Source of the DNA: Planctomycetaceae bacterium
Lineage (GTDB): Bacteria; Planctomycetota; Planctomycetia; Pirellulales; Pirellulaceae
NCBI GenBank assembly: GCA_012965455.1
Contig: DTSG01000493.1
Location: 1-23,376, forward strand
DNA length: 23,376 nt
Direction of reading: 5' to 3'
In this document: positions 15,713 through 23,289 of the stretch, piece by piece
Numbering within the stretch: the stretch's first letter is position 1
How the letters are laid out: each line of letters starts with the position of its first letter
Position numbers and translations under genes: made by a program
The notes under the pieces: model-generated
Databases searched by the model: none
Told to the model about the DNA's origin: nothing
Seen by the model: only the letters and a program-made list of their open reading frames with translations

Positions 15713-16904
15713 CAGCGACTTGGCAAAACGCCTTAGCCAACTGATTAATGGCTTGCTGCGACATCGCTGGATAGATTGGCAAAAACACGGAGTTGTCTAG
15801 AATACGATCGGTCGTCGATATTGATCGAACCGCTTCGCCTTGCACCGTGGGCACAGTAGGAACTTTGACCATCGACCCACGTTGGTCTGCGTCAAACCCA
15901 TATGCTCGTAAGTTTTGAATTGTCTCGAGCGGGTTATCTGTTTCCACTGGAAATACCCAAAAGTAATTTGAAGTAGCAGCACTACCGGGCAAGTCATATT
16001 GCTGACTGAGGTGGTCGCACAAGAGTTCACCAAGTTCGCAATGGCGTTTTAAACGACGCTCATCAAAACTTGTAATCCGGCGTTGCAACACACTTAATAA
16101 CGCCTGACAGGGCTGCTGCCGAATCCTTAAAAACAACTTGTCGGTGGGAAATCCCTTCACACTCTTCTTCAGTATTTCGCTGTAATCCACTCCTAGAATT
16201 CTTAAGGTCGCGATAAAAGCTGTTATGGGTATTCGATAGGAGAGGAACTTGAGGAAACCGTATTTCACCACACGCTTAAAATATGCCAGCGTGGATTGTG
16301 TTGGATACGCTTGTTGGATTTGTTCCATCTTTTTTGTCAACTTACCGTCGGCGACGCAAAGTACAGCTCCGCCGAGAGCAGTGGCCGTTTTGATCGGCCC
16401 GAAACTGTACATTGCCACGTCACTAACATCTGATTTTCCTTGCGGCATGCCGCGAAAGGATTGGGCGCAATCTTCGATCAGTAACATTCCATGCTGTTGT
16501 GTAATACGAGCATAGGGTTGCATGTCTATTTGTGTACCAAAAAGATGAGCAATTAGCACGAGTCGCGTTTGATCGGTGATCGCTGATTCAACATCTTCTG
16601 GTGTTGGAGCAAGCGTCTCAAATTGCAAATCAACCGGTACTGCGACGAGACCATGTTTAGCGATGATCTTGAGAATCCCATCGATCGTCATGGCGCTGAC
16701 AATGACTTCGCTACCGCGCGGCAAGTCCAAAGCTTGCAGTAATATATCGAGGCCAGATCGTACGCTTAAGCAAGTGAACGCATGCCGCGAATCTCGCCAG
16801 CATTGATTGACGGCGGTCGTGTCGACACGCTTTGGAAAGAGACAATGCCCCACTGCACTAGCCAGATCGGCCCAACCAATATCAATTCGTTTTCGCACCC
16901 ACAT
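15624..16904 (-). CDS. DegT/DnrJ/EryC1/StrS-family PLP-dependent aminotransferase-like protein
   Basis: This 426-aa protein has the fold-type I features of the family: VSAMTIDGI (~69-77), the cofactor aspartate in LLIEDCAQSF (Asp145) and the aldimine lysine in YSFGPIKTATALGGA (Lys172). Members usually transfer an amino group to a keto-sugar nucleotide for cell-wall or exopolysaccharide sugars. Here no sugar-nucleotide gene is adjacent, so the substrate is unknown. Residues ~205-245 are unusually hydrophobic and basic (KRVVKYGFLKFLSYRIPITAF) and may touch the membrane. The conserved part ends near residue 398; the last ~28 residues (from RPRRPEEDQPP on) lie wholly in the antisense overlap with the MazG-like gene and look like a later extension. 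It is downstream of panB on the same strand, 93 bases away. Confidence 0.88.
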   Translation of the reverse strand: MWVRKRIDIGWADLASAVGHCLFPKRVDTTAVNQCWRDSRHAFTCLSVRSGLDILLQALDLPRGSEVIVSAMTIDGILKIIAKHGLVAVPVDLQFETLAPTPEDVESAITDQTRLVLIAHLFGTQIDMQPYARITQQHGMLLIEDCAQSFRGMPQGKSDVSDVAMYSFGPIKTATALGGAVLCVADGKLTKKMEQIQQAYPTQSTLAYFKRVVKYGFLKFLSYRIPITAFIATLRILGVDYSEILKKSVKGFPTDKLFLRIRQQPCQALLSVLQRRITSFDERRLKRHCELGELLCDHLSQQYDLPGSAATSNYFWVFPVETDNPLETIQNLRAYGFDADQRGSMVKVPTVPTVQGEAVRSISTTDRILDNSVFLPIYPAMSQQAINQLAKAFCQVAVRPRRPEEDQPPLVDACAHSVPETLVRDI

Positions 16905-16997
16905 AACGCAACTTTTTAAGTTCTGGTTTTCACTCTTTGGTTATCTAATTGCTCATACTAAATATTGTAACCCAAACCGTACTGCGACTTACACACT

Positions 16998-17792
16998 TTA
17001 GTAGCTATTGGATGAATCTGGAAACGTCTTCGATTGAACGTCTTGGCAATACTGCGATACAGCGTCGCTAATTGTGCTTCGCAGTTGTGCGTATTCTTTC
17101 ACAAAACGCGGAGGAGAATCGGTTAGCCCGAGAAGGTCATTAATTACCAGAACCTGCCCATCACAATGCGCGCCGGCACCGATACCGATCGTTGGAATCG
17201 ATAACGCCGCGGTAATCTTAGCGGCGATCGCGGCTTCCATACACTCTAGCACGACAGAAAACGCCCCCGCATCTTCTACGGCTTTGGCATCCGCCAACAA
17301 CTGCTCTTCATCCCGCTGCACTTTATAGCCACCCATCGTCAATACACTTTGTGGCTGTAAGCCGATGTGCCCCATGACGGGAATTCCAGCTGAAACTAAA
17401 GCAGCGATCGTGCCAGCTTGTTGAACGCCGCCTTCAAGTTTGACCGTTTGACACTCAGTCTCTTTCAGAATCCTAGCGGCGGCGGCTATCGCTTCGTGAT
17501 CACCCACGAGGTGTGTCGGGAAGGGAAGGTCCACCACAATCAGGCTATGTTCCGCAGCGCGACCTACCATTTCGGCGTGGTAAATAATTTCGTCAAGCGA
17601 GACCTTTAACGTTGTCTCTCGACCTTGCACAACCATACCTAAGGAATCACCTACTAAAATCCCATCCACACCTGCTTGATCAAGAATCTTAGCGATCGTG
17701 AAATCATACGCCGTCAGCATTGTAATCCGCTGGCCCTGACGCTTTAAGTCAATGAAATCGTTTACGGTCATCTGTTTTTTTGCGGCGGCCAT
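16998..17792 (-). CDS. panB: 3-methyl-2-oxobutanoate hydroxymethyltransferase (pantothenate synthesis)
   Basis: This 264-aa (beta/alpha)8 protein matches PanB from end to end: TMLTAYDFTIAKILDQAGVD (24-43), LVGDSLGMVVQG (46-57), VDLPF (87-91), TVKLEGG (116-122), GHIGLQPQS (141-149) and IGIGAGAHCDGQVLVINDLLG. The metal ligands and catalytic acid correspond to Asp49, Asp88, Glu120 and Glu183. The enzyme transfers a hydroxymethyl group from 5,10-methylene-tetrahydrofolate to alpha-ketoisovalerate, giving ketopantoate, the first committed step to pantothenate and CoA. panC and panD are not adjacent. The start is the ATG at 17792; no Shine-Dalgarno is evident. Confidence 0.97.
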   Translation of the reverse strand: MAAAKKQMTVNDFIDLKRQGQRITMLTAYDFTIAKILDQAGVDGILVGDSLGMVVQGRETTLKVSLDEIIYHAEMVGRAAEHSLIVVDLPFPTHLVGDHEAIAAAARILKETECQTVKLEGGVQQAGTIAALVSAGIPVMGHIGLQPQSVLTMGGYKVQRDEEQLLADAKAVEDAGAFSVVLECMEAAIAAKITAALSIPTIGIGAGAHCDGQVLVINDLLGLTDSPPRFVKEYAQLRSTISDAVSQYCQDVQSKTFPDSSNSY

Positions 17793-17826
17793 TATTGATT
17801 TATTTAGCTTTGCTTTTCCAACAAGC

Positions 17827-17920
17827 TATAATGTAAAAGGAGGAAGACGTGTCGCTTATCGACTATACTGCATTTTCAAGTAAACTGATATGGTCTGGCT
17901 GTAGATGGCTCAGTGAATAA
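17827..17920 (+). promoter_or_regulatory. TATAAT box and Shine-Dalgarno-led 23-codon mini-ORF ahead of the secreted protein gene
   Basis: TATAAT is at 17827-17832. A consensus AAGGAGG (17837-17843) stands five bases before GTG at 17849, which opens a 23-codon frame ending with TAA at 17918-17920, 22 bases ahead of the next gene's ATG. The peptide would be MSLIDYTAFSSKLIWSGCRW plus three residues. The two signals compete: transcription from this TATAAT would start inside AAGGAGG. It could be a leader peptide, a promoter, or chance. Confidence 0.3.
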
Positions 17921-17942
17921 ATAGTTTAATCGAAAACGAATC

Positions 17943-18701
17943 ATGACAAAACTTAGTAAATTCAATCGCATCTTTTCATTGGTCACTTTGGCAGCATTTA
18001 TTTTCGCTACTGCCAACGCCAACGCACAACAGCAGCCACCGCCCAAGGAAACATTACGCGGTGACGGTACTGTCATTGCTATCGGTGCTGGCAAAATTCA
18101 AGTCGAGTTAAAAGACGGTAAAAAATGGGTCATCTATATACCCGATAAGCCTGAGTATATTGACGTCTCGGGGACGGCAGTGCTGCCATGGTTAAAGCGG
18201 GGAATGTTCGTTAGCTTTGCGGGGGTGTTCGACGCAAAGGGAGCACCGCAGACTGAGATAAAAGACATTCTTGTATTTCAGCCAAATAAAGATACTAAAC
18301 TAGGGGCTCAGCGAGACGGGATCTCAGGCGTAAATAAAAATCTATTCGGCGGGAATCCAAATCCCAATGCCATCCAAACCTCTCGCTTTCTTATCTCCGG
18401 TAGATTGGTCAATATCAACAACGGAAAAATGGTGGTCGAAGCACCAGGATTTCGAACCACAGTTGCACTAGCCAATAAAATGACCATCCGCGTCAAAAGC
18501 CATAACCCCAGCCTGGTGCGGGTGGGGGACAAAGTCAACGTCGACGCTTGGTACTATGCAGGCCAAGCACAATTAATGCAAGCCAAAGCCAACAGCTTAA
18601 AGGTCATCTCCGAAAAACCATACGGTTATGTCGAAAAACCAGCCCCGGCAGAAGTCGAAAAACCAGCCCCGGCAGAAAAAGACGAAGAGGCCTCTAAGTA
18701 G
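17943..18701 (+). CDS. Secreted protein with two beta-rich modules, unknown function
   Basis: This 252-aa protein has a signal peptide (MTKLSKFNRIFSLVTLAAFIFATANANA, cut about residue 28). Two similar short beta-rich modules follow: one at ~40-115 (GTVIAIGAGKIQVELKDGKKW ... GMFVSFAGVFD) and one at ~148-215 (SGRLVNINNGKMVVEAPG ... VRVGDKVNVDAWYY). Each pairs an 'X expressed through Y' strand set with a G-hydrophobic-V turn, like OB-fold or DUF5666-type domains; that comparison is inference. The tail has two copies of VEKPAPAE, then an acidic/basic end EKDEEASK. No catalytic residues are recognisable. I see no Shine-Dalgarno for this ATG; a strong one lies further upstream before a mini-ORF. 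The stop codon lies in a possible hairpin (18685-18690 with 18706-18711). Confidence 0.8.
   Translation: MTKLSKFNRIFSLVTLAAFIFATANANAQQQPPPKETLRGDGTVIAIGAGKIQVELKDGKKWVIYIPDKPEYIDVSGTAVLPWLKRGMFVSFAGVFDAKGAPQTEIKDILVFQPNKDTKLGAQRDGISGVNKNLFGGNPNPNAIQTSRFLISGRLVNINNGKMVVEAPGFRTTVALANKMTIRVKSHNPSLVRVGDKVNVDAWYYAGQAQLMQAKANSLKVISEKPYGYVEKPAPAEVEKPAPAEKDEEASK
18630..18677 (+). repeat. Perfect tandem duplication, 2 x 24 bp, coding VEKPAPAE twice
   Basis: Bases 18630-18653 and 18654-18677 are identical and in frame, in the low-complexity C-terminal tail of the secreted protein. Identity at the DNA level suggests a recent slippage or duplication event. Confidence 0.95.
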
Positions 18702-18956
18702 TGGTCCTCTTATGCTGAACAACGACCGCTCTAAGTCCGGGAAGCTTACCCGCTCCGCCTAGACTTCGTTTCAGCGGACAAACTATGCTGTTCAGTCTCC
18801 CGCCGACCCCCAAAAACTAACTACCCGCAGATATAGTGTTAACGGGTATTATGAACACTAGGGATCTACGAGTAATTAGCAACGTAATTAAACGCTACGA
18901 CCGGTAATAAGTTTCGGCGACAACAAAAAATCCTTGGCTCCAGTCGAATTCGCCCA
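18702..18956 (+). other. Non-coding stretch with nested hairpin and pseudoknot-capable segment
   Basis: No credible gene is present. At 18714-18796 four stems nest: CTGAACA/TGTTCAG (18715-18721 with 18789-18795), CCGCT/AGCGG (18726-18730 with 18773-18777), AAGTC/GACTT (18733-18737 with 18762-18766) and CGGG/CCCG (18738-18741 with 18749-18752). Just downstream, TACCCG/CGGGTA (18822-18827 with 18843-18848) interleaves with TAGTGTT/AACACTA (18834-18840 with 18854-18860), which is an H-type pseudoknot arrangement. It could be a 3' UTR structure of the preceding gene or a small RNA; I match it to no known RNA family. Confidence 0.35.
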
Positions 18957-18985
18957 TTGTGAGCCTGGCATTTCAAACCTATAAT
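18957..18985 (+). promoter_or_regulatory. Candidate sigma70 promoter of gap
   Basis: TTGTGA (18957-18962) and a perfect TATAAT (18980-18985) are separated by exactly 17 bases. Transcription would begin near 18992, giving a leader of about 150 bases before the gap start codon. Confidence 0.55.
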
Positions 18986-18991
18986 TGCCTC

Positions 18992-19143
18992 TTTAAGAAG
19001 CGAATACGCTTTAGTTTCTCGTAAGCAACCACTGACAATCTGTTTGTTAGTGCAAAAGTCACAAACACGTAAGATCGCAATCACAGGTGTTTGATTGACC
19101 ACTGTTTCCGGTTTTATTTCATTGAGTTTTGAAGGAGAATATC
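18992..19143 (+). promoter_or_regulatory. Structured 5' leader of gap (three stem-loops), possible cis-regulatory RNA
   Basis: Three consecutive hairpins fill the leader. A: AAGCG-AATA-CGCTT (18998-19011), almost at the expected 5' end. B: CACTGACAA/TTGTTAGTG (19030-19038 with 19044-19052), nine pairs including one G-U, 5-base loop. C: GTCACAAACAC with GTGTTTG-AT-TGAC (19058-19068 with 19087-19099), 11 pairs with a two-base bulge and an 18-base apical region. The sequence ACCACTG occurs in B (19028-19034) and just past C (19098-19104), so an alternative pairing with AGTG is possible. About 30 bases separate C from the Shine-Dalgarno. I recognise no known riboswitch; a 5' stability element is the simplest reading. 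Confidence 0.45.
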
Positions 19144-20169
19144 GTGACAATTCGTGTCGCAATTAACGGGTTCGGCCGTATCGGACGACTAACTTTTCGT
19201 AACCTAGTTCATCGTAGTGATGAATTTGAAGTGGTCGCCATTAACGACCTCACAGACAATAAAACCCTCCGTACACTGTTAAAATATGACAGTATCCACG
19301 GTCGTTTTGATGGTGATGTGGAATACGACGACGACAACCTAATCGTCGATGGCAAAGCGATTCGTGCACTTGCCGAACGCAACCCAGCAGATTTACCTTG
19401 GGGTGACCTCGGAGTTGATATCGTAGTTGAAAGTACTGGTATTTTCACTGCCCGTGGTGGTGATGGTAAAGCCGGTTATGCTTCACACCTCGACGCTGGC
19501 GCAAAGAAAGTCATCCTCAGTGCCCCCGCTAAAGACGGTGCTGACTTGACTGTTGTCCTCGGGGTTAACGAACACTTGTTGACTCCAGAAATGAAGTGCG
19601 TTTCCAATGCAAGTTGTACGACTAACTGCTTGGCACCTGTTGCCAAAGTTCTTCACGAACAATACGGCATTGAATCGGGCTTGATGACAACCGTTCACGC
19701 TTACACTAACGACCAACGGATGCAGGACATGCCACACCCCGACCTCTATCGAGCTCGAGCTGGTGCCCAAAACATCATCCCGACATCGACTGGAGCGGCC
19801 AAAGCCGTTGGTCTAGTAATCCCTGAACTCGATGGCAAACTCACCGGAATCGCTCTGCGAGTTCCTGTGCCCACTGGTTCGGTTGTCGATCTGACTGTTA
19901 ATCTTGGTAAAGCAACAACGGCCGAAGCAATTAACAATGCCATCCGTGAAGCTGCCGAAGGCCCCTTAAAGGGCATTCTGAAGTATACCGAAGATCCATT
20001 GGTATCGACTGACATTATTGGTGATCCACATAGCTCGATTTTCGCACCGGACTTTACACAAGTCCTCGGTGGTGAAGGTACCTTTGCTAAAGTCGTTAGC
20101 TGGTACGACAACGAATGGGGCTACTCCAACCGTACGACTGACCTTTGTGCAATCTTAGGTAACATGTAA
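19144..20169 (+). CDS. gap: Glyceraldehyde-3-phosphate dehydrogenase, type I
   Basis: I choose GTG 19144 (341 aa), because AAGGAG lies six bases upstream and the product then starts VTIRVAINGFGRIGRL; an upstream TTG in the same frame would place the Shine-Dalgarno inside the gene. Visible features are the Rossmann NAD site (NGFGRIGR, 8-15), Asp35 in AINDLTD, which favours NAD over NADP, the catalytic Cys158 in SNASCTTNC and His185 in TVHAYTND, then STGAAKAVG and the C-terminal WYDNEWGYSNR. It oxidises glyceraldehyde 3-phosphate to 1,3-bisphosphoglycerate in glycolysis, and the reverse in gluconeogenesis. It forms a single-gene unit with its own promoter, structured leader and terminator. pgk and tpi are not adjacent. 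Confidence 0.98.
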   Translation: MTIRVAINGFGRIGRLTFRNLVHRSDEFEVVAINDLTDNKTLRTLLKYDSIHGRFDGDVEYDDDNLIVDGKAIRALAERNPADLPWGDLGVDIVVESTGIFTARGGDGKAGYASHLDAGAKKVILSAPAKDGADLTVVLGVNEHLLTPEMKCVSNASCTTNCLAPVAKVLHEQYGIESGLMTTVHAYTNDQRMQDMPHPDLYRARAGAQNIIPTSTGAAKAVGLVIPELDGKLTGIALRVPVPTGSVVDLTVNLGKATTAEAINNAIREAAEGPLKGILKYTEDPLVSTDIIGDPHSSIFAPDFTQVLGGEGTFAKVVSWYDNEWGYSNRTTDLCAILGNM

Positions 20170-20219
20170 TCCTGTCAGCATTCGTTGCTTCAAGTTACGA
20201 GCACAAACGTGTATAACTA

Positions 20220-20257
20220 AACCGCAGTGGCGTTGATTCGCAACTGCGGTTTTTTTC
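20220..20257 (+). terminator. Intrinsic terminator of gap
   Basis: AACCGCAGT (20220-20228) pairs with ACTGCGGTT (20243-20251), nine perfect pairs. After one mismatch a further GCG/CGC closes a six-base loop. Seven T residues (20251-20257) follow the stem. It is the clearest classical terminator in the window. Confidence 0.93.
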
Positions 20258-20303
20258 ATTTACCAACACCTGTTACTCGTCATTCCATGCAAAGCCAAAC
20301 TTC

Positions 20304-21983
20304 ATGATCCAATTCTCAGAAATCCAACAACCCGCTCCTAACATTGAAGAAGTCACTTCTGCGCGCACAGAGCTACTCCATCAAATCGAGTCTGCCAGTA
20401 GCGTTGCGGACGTCCGCTTAGCGATGCAACAGTGGGATCAAGGTCGCCGGGAAACAGGCACTTGGGAAGCACTCATACAGCTACGTTTTTGCCAAGACAC
20501 GACCGACGAACAAGCCAAACAGGCGCAAGACGAAATGGACCAGTTACAGCCTAAACTGACTGAACTCGACATTAACATTAAACGCGCGCTGGTCAGCCAT
20601 CCGTTGCGAGCGGAGCTTGAACAGGAAACAGGTGCTCAGTTATTCGCCTTATGGGAAGCCGAAATCCCGACGTTCGACCCCGTCATTGCTGACGACATGA
20701 TCCGAGAATCTGGCTTGAAAACAAAATACACAACACTGCTGGCCTCCGCCAAACTCGAGTTTGACGGCGACACGCTTAACCACTCGACCATCACTCGCTA
20801 TCGTGAAAACGCCGACCGCGACCTGCGTTACGGTGCGGAAATGGTACGCTGGCAGTGGTTTGCTGAACATGCCGAAGAGCTCGACGACTTATTTGATGAA
20901 ATGGTTGCTTTACGCCATGGCATGGCACAAAAACTTGACTTCGAAAACTACGTCGATCTGGGCTATCAAATCATGAGCCGGATCGATTACGACCAACACG
21001 ATGTAGCGCGTTACCGAGAAATGGTTCGCGCGGAAGTCACGCCACTGGGTCAACAAATTCGTGACGGCCAAGCGACCACCCTCGGCATCGACAAAACTAT
21101 GTTCTGGGATGAATCAGTCTATCTCAAAGCGGGCAATCCGTTGCCCTCGAGCGACTATGACACGATGATTGGTCAAGCGACTGAAATGTTCAATAACATG
21201 GATTATGGTCTTAATGATTTTTTTCGTCTCATGAACGAAGGTGGATTCATGGATCTACAGAGTCGCGACGGTAAAGCAGGCGGTGGATTTTGTACCGCTT
21301 TCAGTACGGTCGGCATGCCGTATATCTACGCCAACTTCAAAGGCACTCGAGCGGATGTCCAAGTTTTCACTCACGAAATGGGACACGCATTTCAGTGCTA
21401 CATGAGTCGCCAACAACCGTGGTTTGATTACCTCTGGCCAACCTATGAATCATGCGAGATTCACTCCATGTCTCTCGAGATGCTATGTTACCCACAAATG
21501 GAACTGTTCTTCGGCGACGGTGCCGCCGACTTCCGCCACATTGACCTCGCGAGCACACTAACGTTTCTACCCTACGGTGTTACCGTCGACGAATTCCAGC
21601 ACTTGGTTTATGCCAAACCACAAGCCAGTCGAAAAGAACGTCACGAAATGTGGAAACAACTTGAATCAACCTATGAGCCCTATTTGGACTATGGTGATTT
21701 GCCACACGTGAGCAGCGGTGGACGGTGGCAAGAAAAACAACACATTTTCCGCTCACCTTTCTATTATATCGATTACACTTTGGCGCAAACCTGCGCGTTA
21801 CAGTTTTGGATCAAAGCCGAAGAGAATCGAGAACAAGCGATGCAAGATTATGTGGCATTGTGCAAACGTGGCGGCGAAGCACCGTTTCAAGAATTGGTGG
21901 CCAGCGCCAAACTCATCAGCCCATTCAAAGAAGGTTGTTTGCGAGATGTTGTAGCCCATAGTCGTCAGGTATTAGGCATATAA
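20304..21983 (+). CDS. M3-family oligoendopeptidase (PepF-like)
   Basis: This 559-aa protein lacks a signal peptide, so it is cytoplasmic. The zinc site is VFTHEMGHAFQ (His357, Glu358, His361), and the third ligand is probably Glu385 in ESCEIHSMSLEML, at the usual M3 distance. The long helical N-terminal part (~15-300) with QQWDQGRRETGTW and the C-terminal FYYIDYTLAQTCALQFW match the M3 oligoendopeptidase subgroup of about 560 residues. It degrades short peptides left by larger proteases or taken up from outside. No evident Shine-Dalgarno precedes the ATG. It follows the gap terminator, so it needs its own promoter, which I cannot identify with confidence. Confidence 0.95.
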   Translation: MIQFSEIQQPAPNIEEVTSARTELLHQIESASSVADVRLAMQQWDQGRRETGTWEALIQLRFCQDTTDEQAKQAQDEMDQLQPKLTELDINIKRALVSHPLRAELEQETGAQLFALWEAEIPTFDPVIADDMIRESGLKTKYTTLLASAKLEFDGDTLNHSTITRYRENADRDLRYGAEMVRWQWFAEHAEELDDLFDEMVALRHGMAQKLDFENYVDLGYQIMSRIDYDQHDVARYREMVRAEVTPLGQQIRDGQATTLGIDKTMFWDESVYLKAGNPLPSSDYDTMIGQATEMFNNMDYGLNDFFRLMNEGGFMDLQSRDGKAGGGFCTAFSTVGMPYIYANFKGTRADVQVFTHEMGHAFQCYMSRQQPWFDYLWPTYESCEIHSMSLEMLCYPQMELFFGDGAADFRHIDLASTLTFLPYGVTVDEFQHLVYAKPQASRKERHEMWKQLESTYEPYLDYGDLPHVSSGGRWQEKQHIFRSPFYYIDYTLAQTCALQFWIKAEENREQAMQDYVALCKRGGEAPFQELVASAKLISPFKEGCLRDVVAHSRQVLGI

Positions 21984-22032
21984 TATTAGATATGAGAAAG
22001 CAGTGCTCATCTTACATAGTCAGAGGTTAGCT

Positions 22033-23289
22033 ATGAAATTTCGACTCTCGCCAGTTGCCGTTGCAATTACTGTTGTGCTGTTGACCATCTCAACGGCCAT
22101 GGCCTGTCTGTGGGATACTGATACCCTGGCTCAAGAACGATCGAAATTCCCCTCAGCACTGGAATTGATCGCCGGAAAATTCCCGCGTCATAGTCCCGCC
22201 TTCTACCAATGGCGAATCGAAGACCGCCAAGCCAAGCTTGATAGCGGTGATGACCAAGCGAGTTATTATGACGATATCGCCGTTGCCTACGACAAGCTAA
22301 GGCAAGACGACCAGGCGATTGAGTGGATGCATAAGAAAGCGGAAAAATTTAATGACAGCGTTGACAACCGCTATAAGACTGCCGCCAATCTAGGAACATT
22401 CTACTTACACTCACGGCAACTCGACAAAGGCATCGAACAGCTCGAACTGGCCATCAAGATAAACCCCAACGCTCACTTTGGCCGTGAACGATATCAGTTA
22501 TATCTGGCAAAGTACATCAAGTTACGCCTAGAGAGTGGTCACCTACGCGACGAGAAACTCTTACTCCCTTTACGATATGACCGCGATCATGACTCCCAAG
22601 CAACTGATCTTGAGACCGATTCATCACAAAACACAGCTCAAATTCATCCTCATAAAAAAGTTCGCCATTTTGGATCTGCTGTCGTCTATTTTGACGACGG
22701 TACGTACCGACAAATCGATAAAAAGCAAACGGCCGATGCGGTAACGGGCATTCTGGGAATGATGCGATTCGGCCATTACGATTCACCCGTGCTGCTCGAA
22801 TGCTTGGGGGATTTATTGAGTGAAACAAGCAGTGTCAATCAAAACTCCGCCTACACAATTGCTGCCCGAGCGTACATGCGAGCTGCCGATTTGCTGCCGC
22901 AAGAAGATGAGGTGTCGCGCAACAGATATCACGAACTGGTTGAACGCGTGATGCACTATAAGGAAAACCTAGATCACCAAGACATCCGCCGCTATCTAGA
23001 GCTAGAACTTGCAGAAGCAACAGAATACTACAGACAAATCGTAGCGGATGAAGAACTGTGGATATCTCAAAACGCTGATGTCGAAGCGCTCTTTCAAACA
23101 AAGTATTATGCTAGCAGCGATGCCCAATTTACATTGAGTAACTACGCTGGCTCAAGCGGCGGAGGCGTCAACTATGCAGAAGTAGTGGTGTTCATTGCGA
23201 TTGCACTCTTGTTATTGGCCTCCATCTGCCTTTATTTTCTCCGACGATTCCTAAAAAAGCTCGCGTCTCGACCGACCAATAAAGTCTAA
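22033..23289 (+). CDS. Exported TPR-like protein with C-terminal membrane anchor, unknown function
   Basis: I choose ATG 22033 (418 aa), with GAGG six bases upstream and a signal peptide at once (KFRLSPVAVAITVVLLTISTAMA); an upstream ATG in frame at 22003 lacks both. The mature N-terminus CLWDTDTLAQERSKFPSALELIAGKFPRHS resembles a planctomycete-specific family. Two or three TPR-like units lie at ~55-145 (YYDDIAVAYDKLRQDDQAIEW; NLGTFYLHSRQLDKGIEQLE). Residues ~190-345 are mostly helical. A membrane helix at ~380-402 (VVVFIAIALLLLASICLYFL) precedes a basic tail RRFLKKLASR. Topology: most of the protein outside the cytoplasm, with a short cytoplasmic tail. The cysteine after the signal is a poor lipobox (AMAC), so a lipoprotein is less likely. 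It probably scaffolds protein contacts; its partner is unknown. Confidence 0.82.
   Translation: MKFRLSPVAVAITVVLLTISTAMACLWDTDTLAQERSKFPSALELIAGKFPRHSPAFYQWRIEDRQAKLDSGDDQASYYDDIAVAYDKLRQDDQAIEWMHKKAEKFNDSVDNRYKTAANLGTFYLHSRQLDKGIEQLELAIKINPNAHFGRERYQLYLAKYIKLRLESGHLRDEKLLLPLRYDRDHDSQATDLETDSSQNTAQIHPHKKVRHFGSAVVYFDDGTYRQIDKKQTADAVTGILGMMRFGHYDSPVLLECLGDLLSETSSVNQNSAYTIAARAYMRAADLLPQEDEVSRNRYHELVERVMHYKENLDHQDIRRYLELELAEATEYYRQIVADEELWISQNADVEALFQTKYYASSDAQFTLSNYAGSSGGGVNYAEVVVFIAIALLLLASICLYFLRRFLKKLASRPTNKV

Noticed and set aside
18702..18860. Known RNA families (SRP RNA, tmRNA, RNase P, hammerhead) for the structured segment
   Set aside because: None of their hallmark sequences could be found on either strand.
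19129..19143. TTG upstream start for gap
   Set aside because: It would put the AAGGAG ribosome site inside the coding region and add residues absent from the GAPDH family.
18866..19162. 98-aa minus-strand frame across the gap leader
   Set aside because: It covers the promoter, hairpins and start of gap, has no Shine-Dalgarno or recognisable motif, and its composition looks non-coding.
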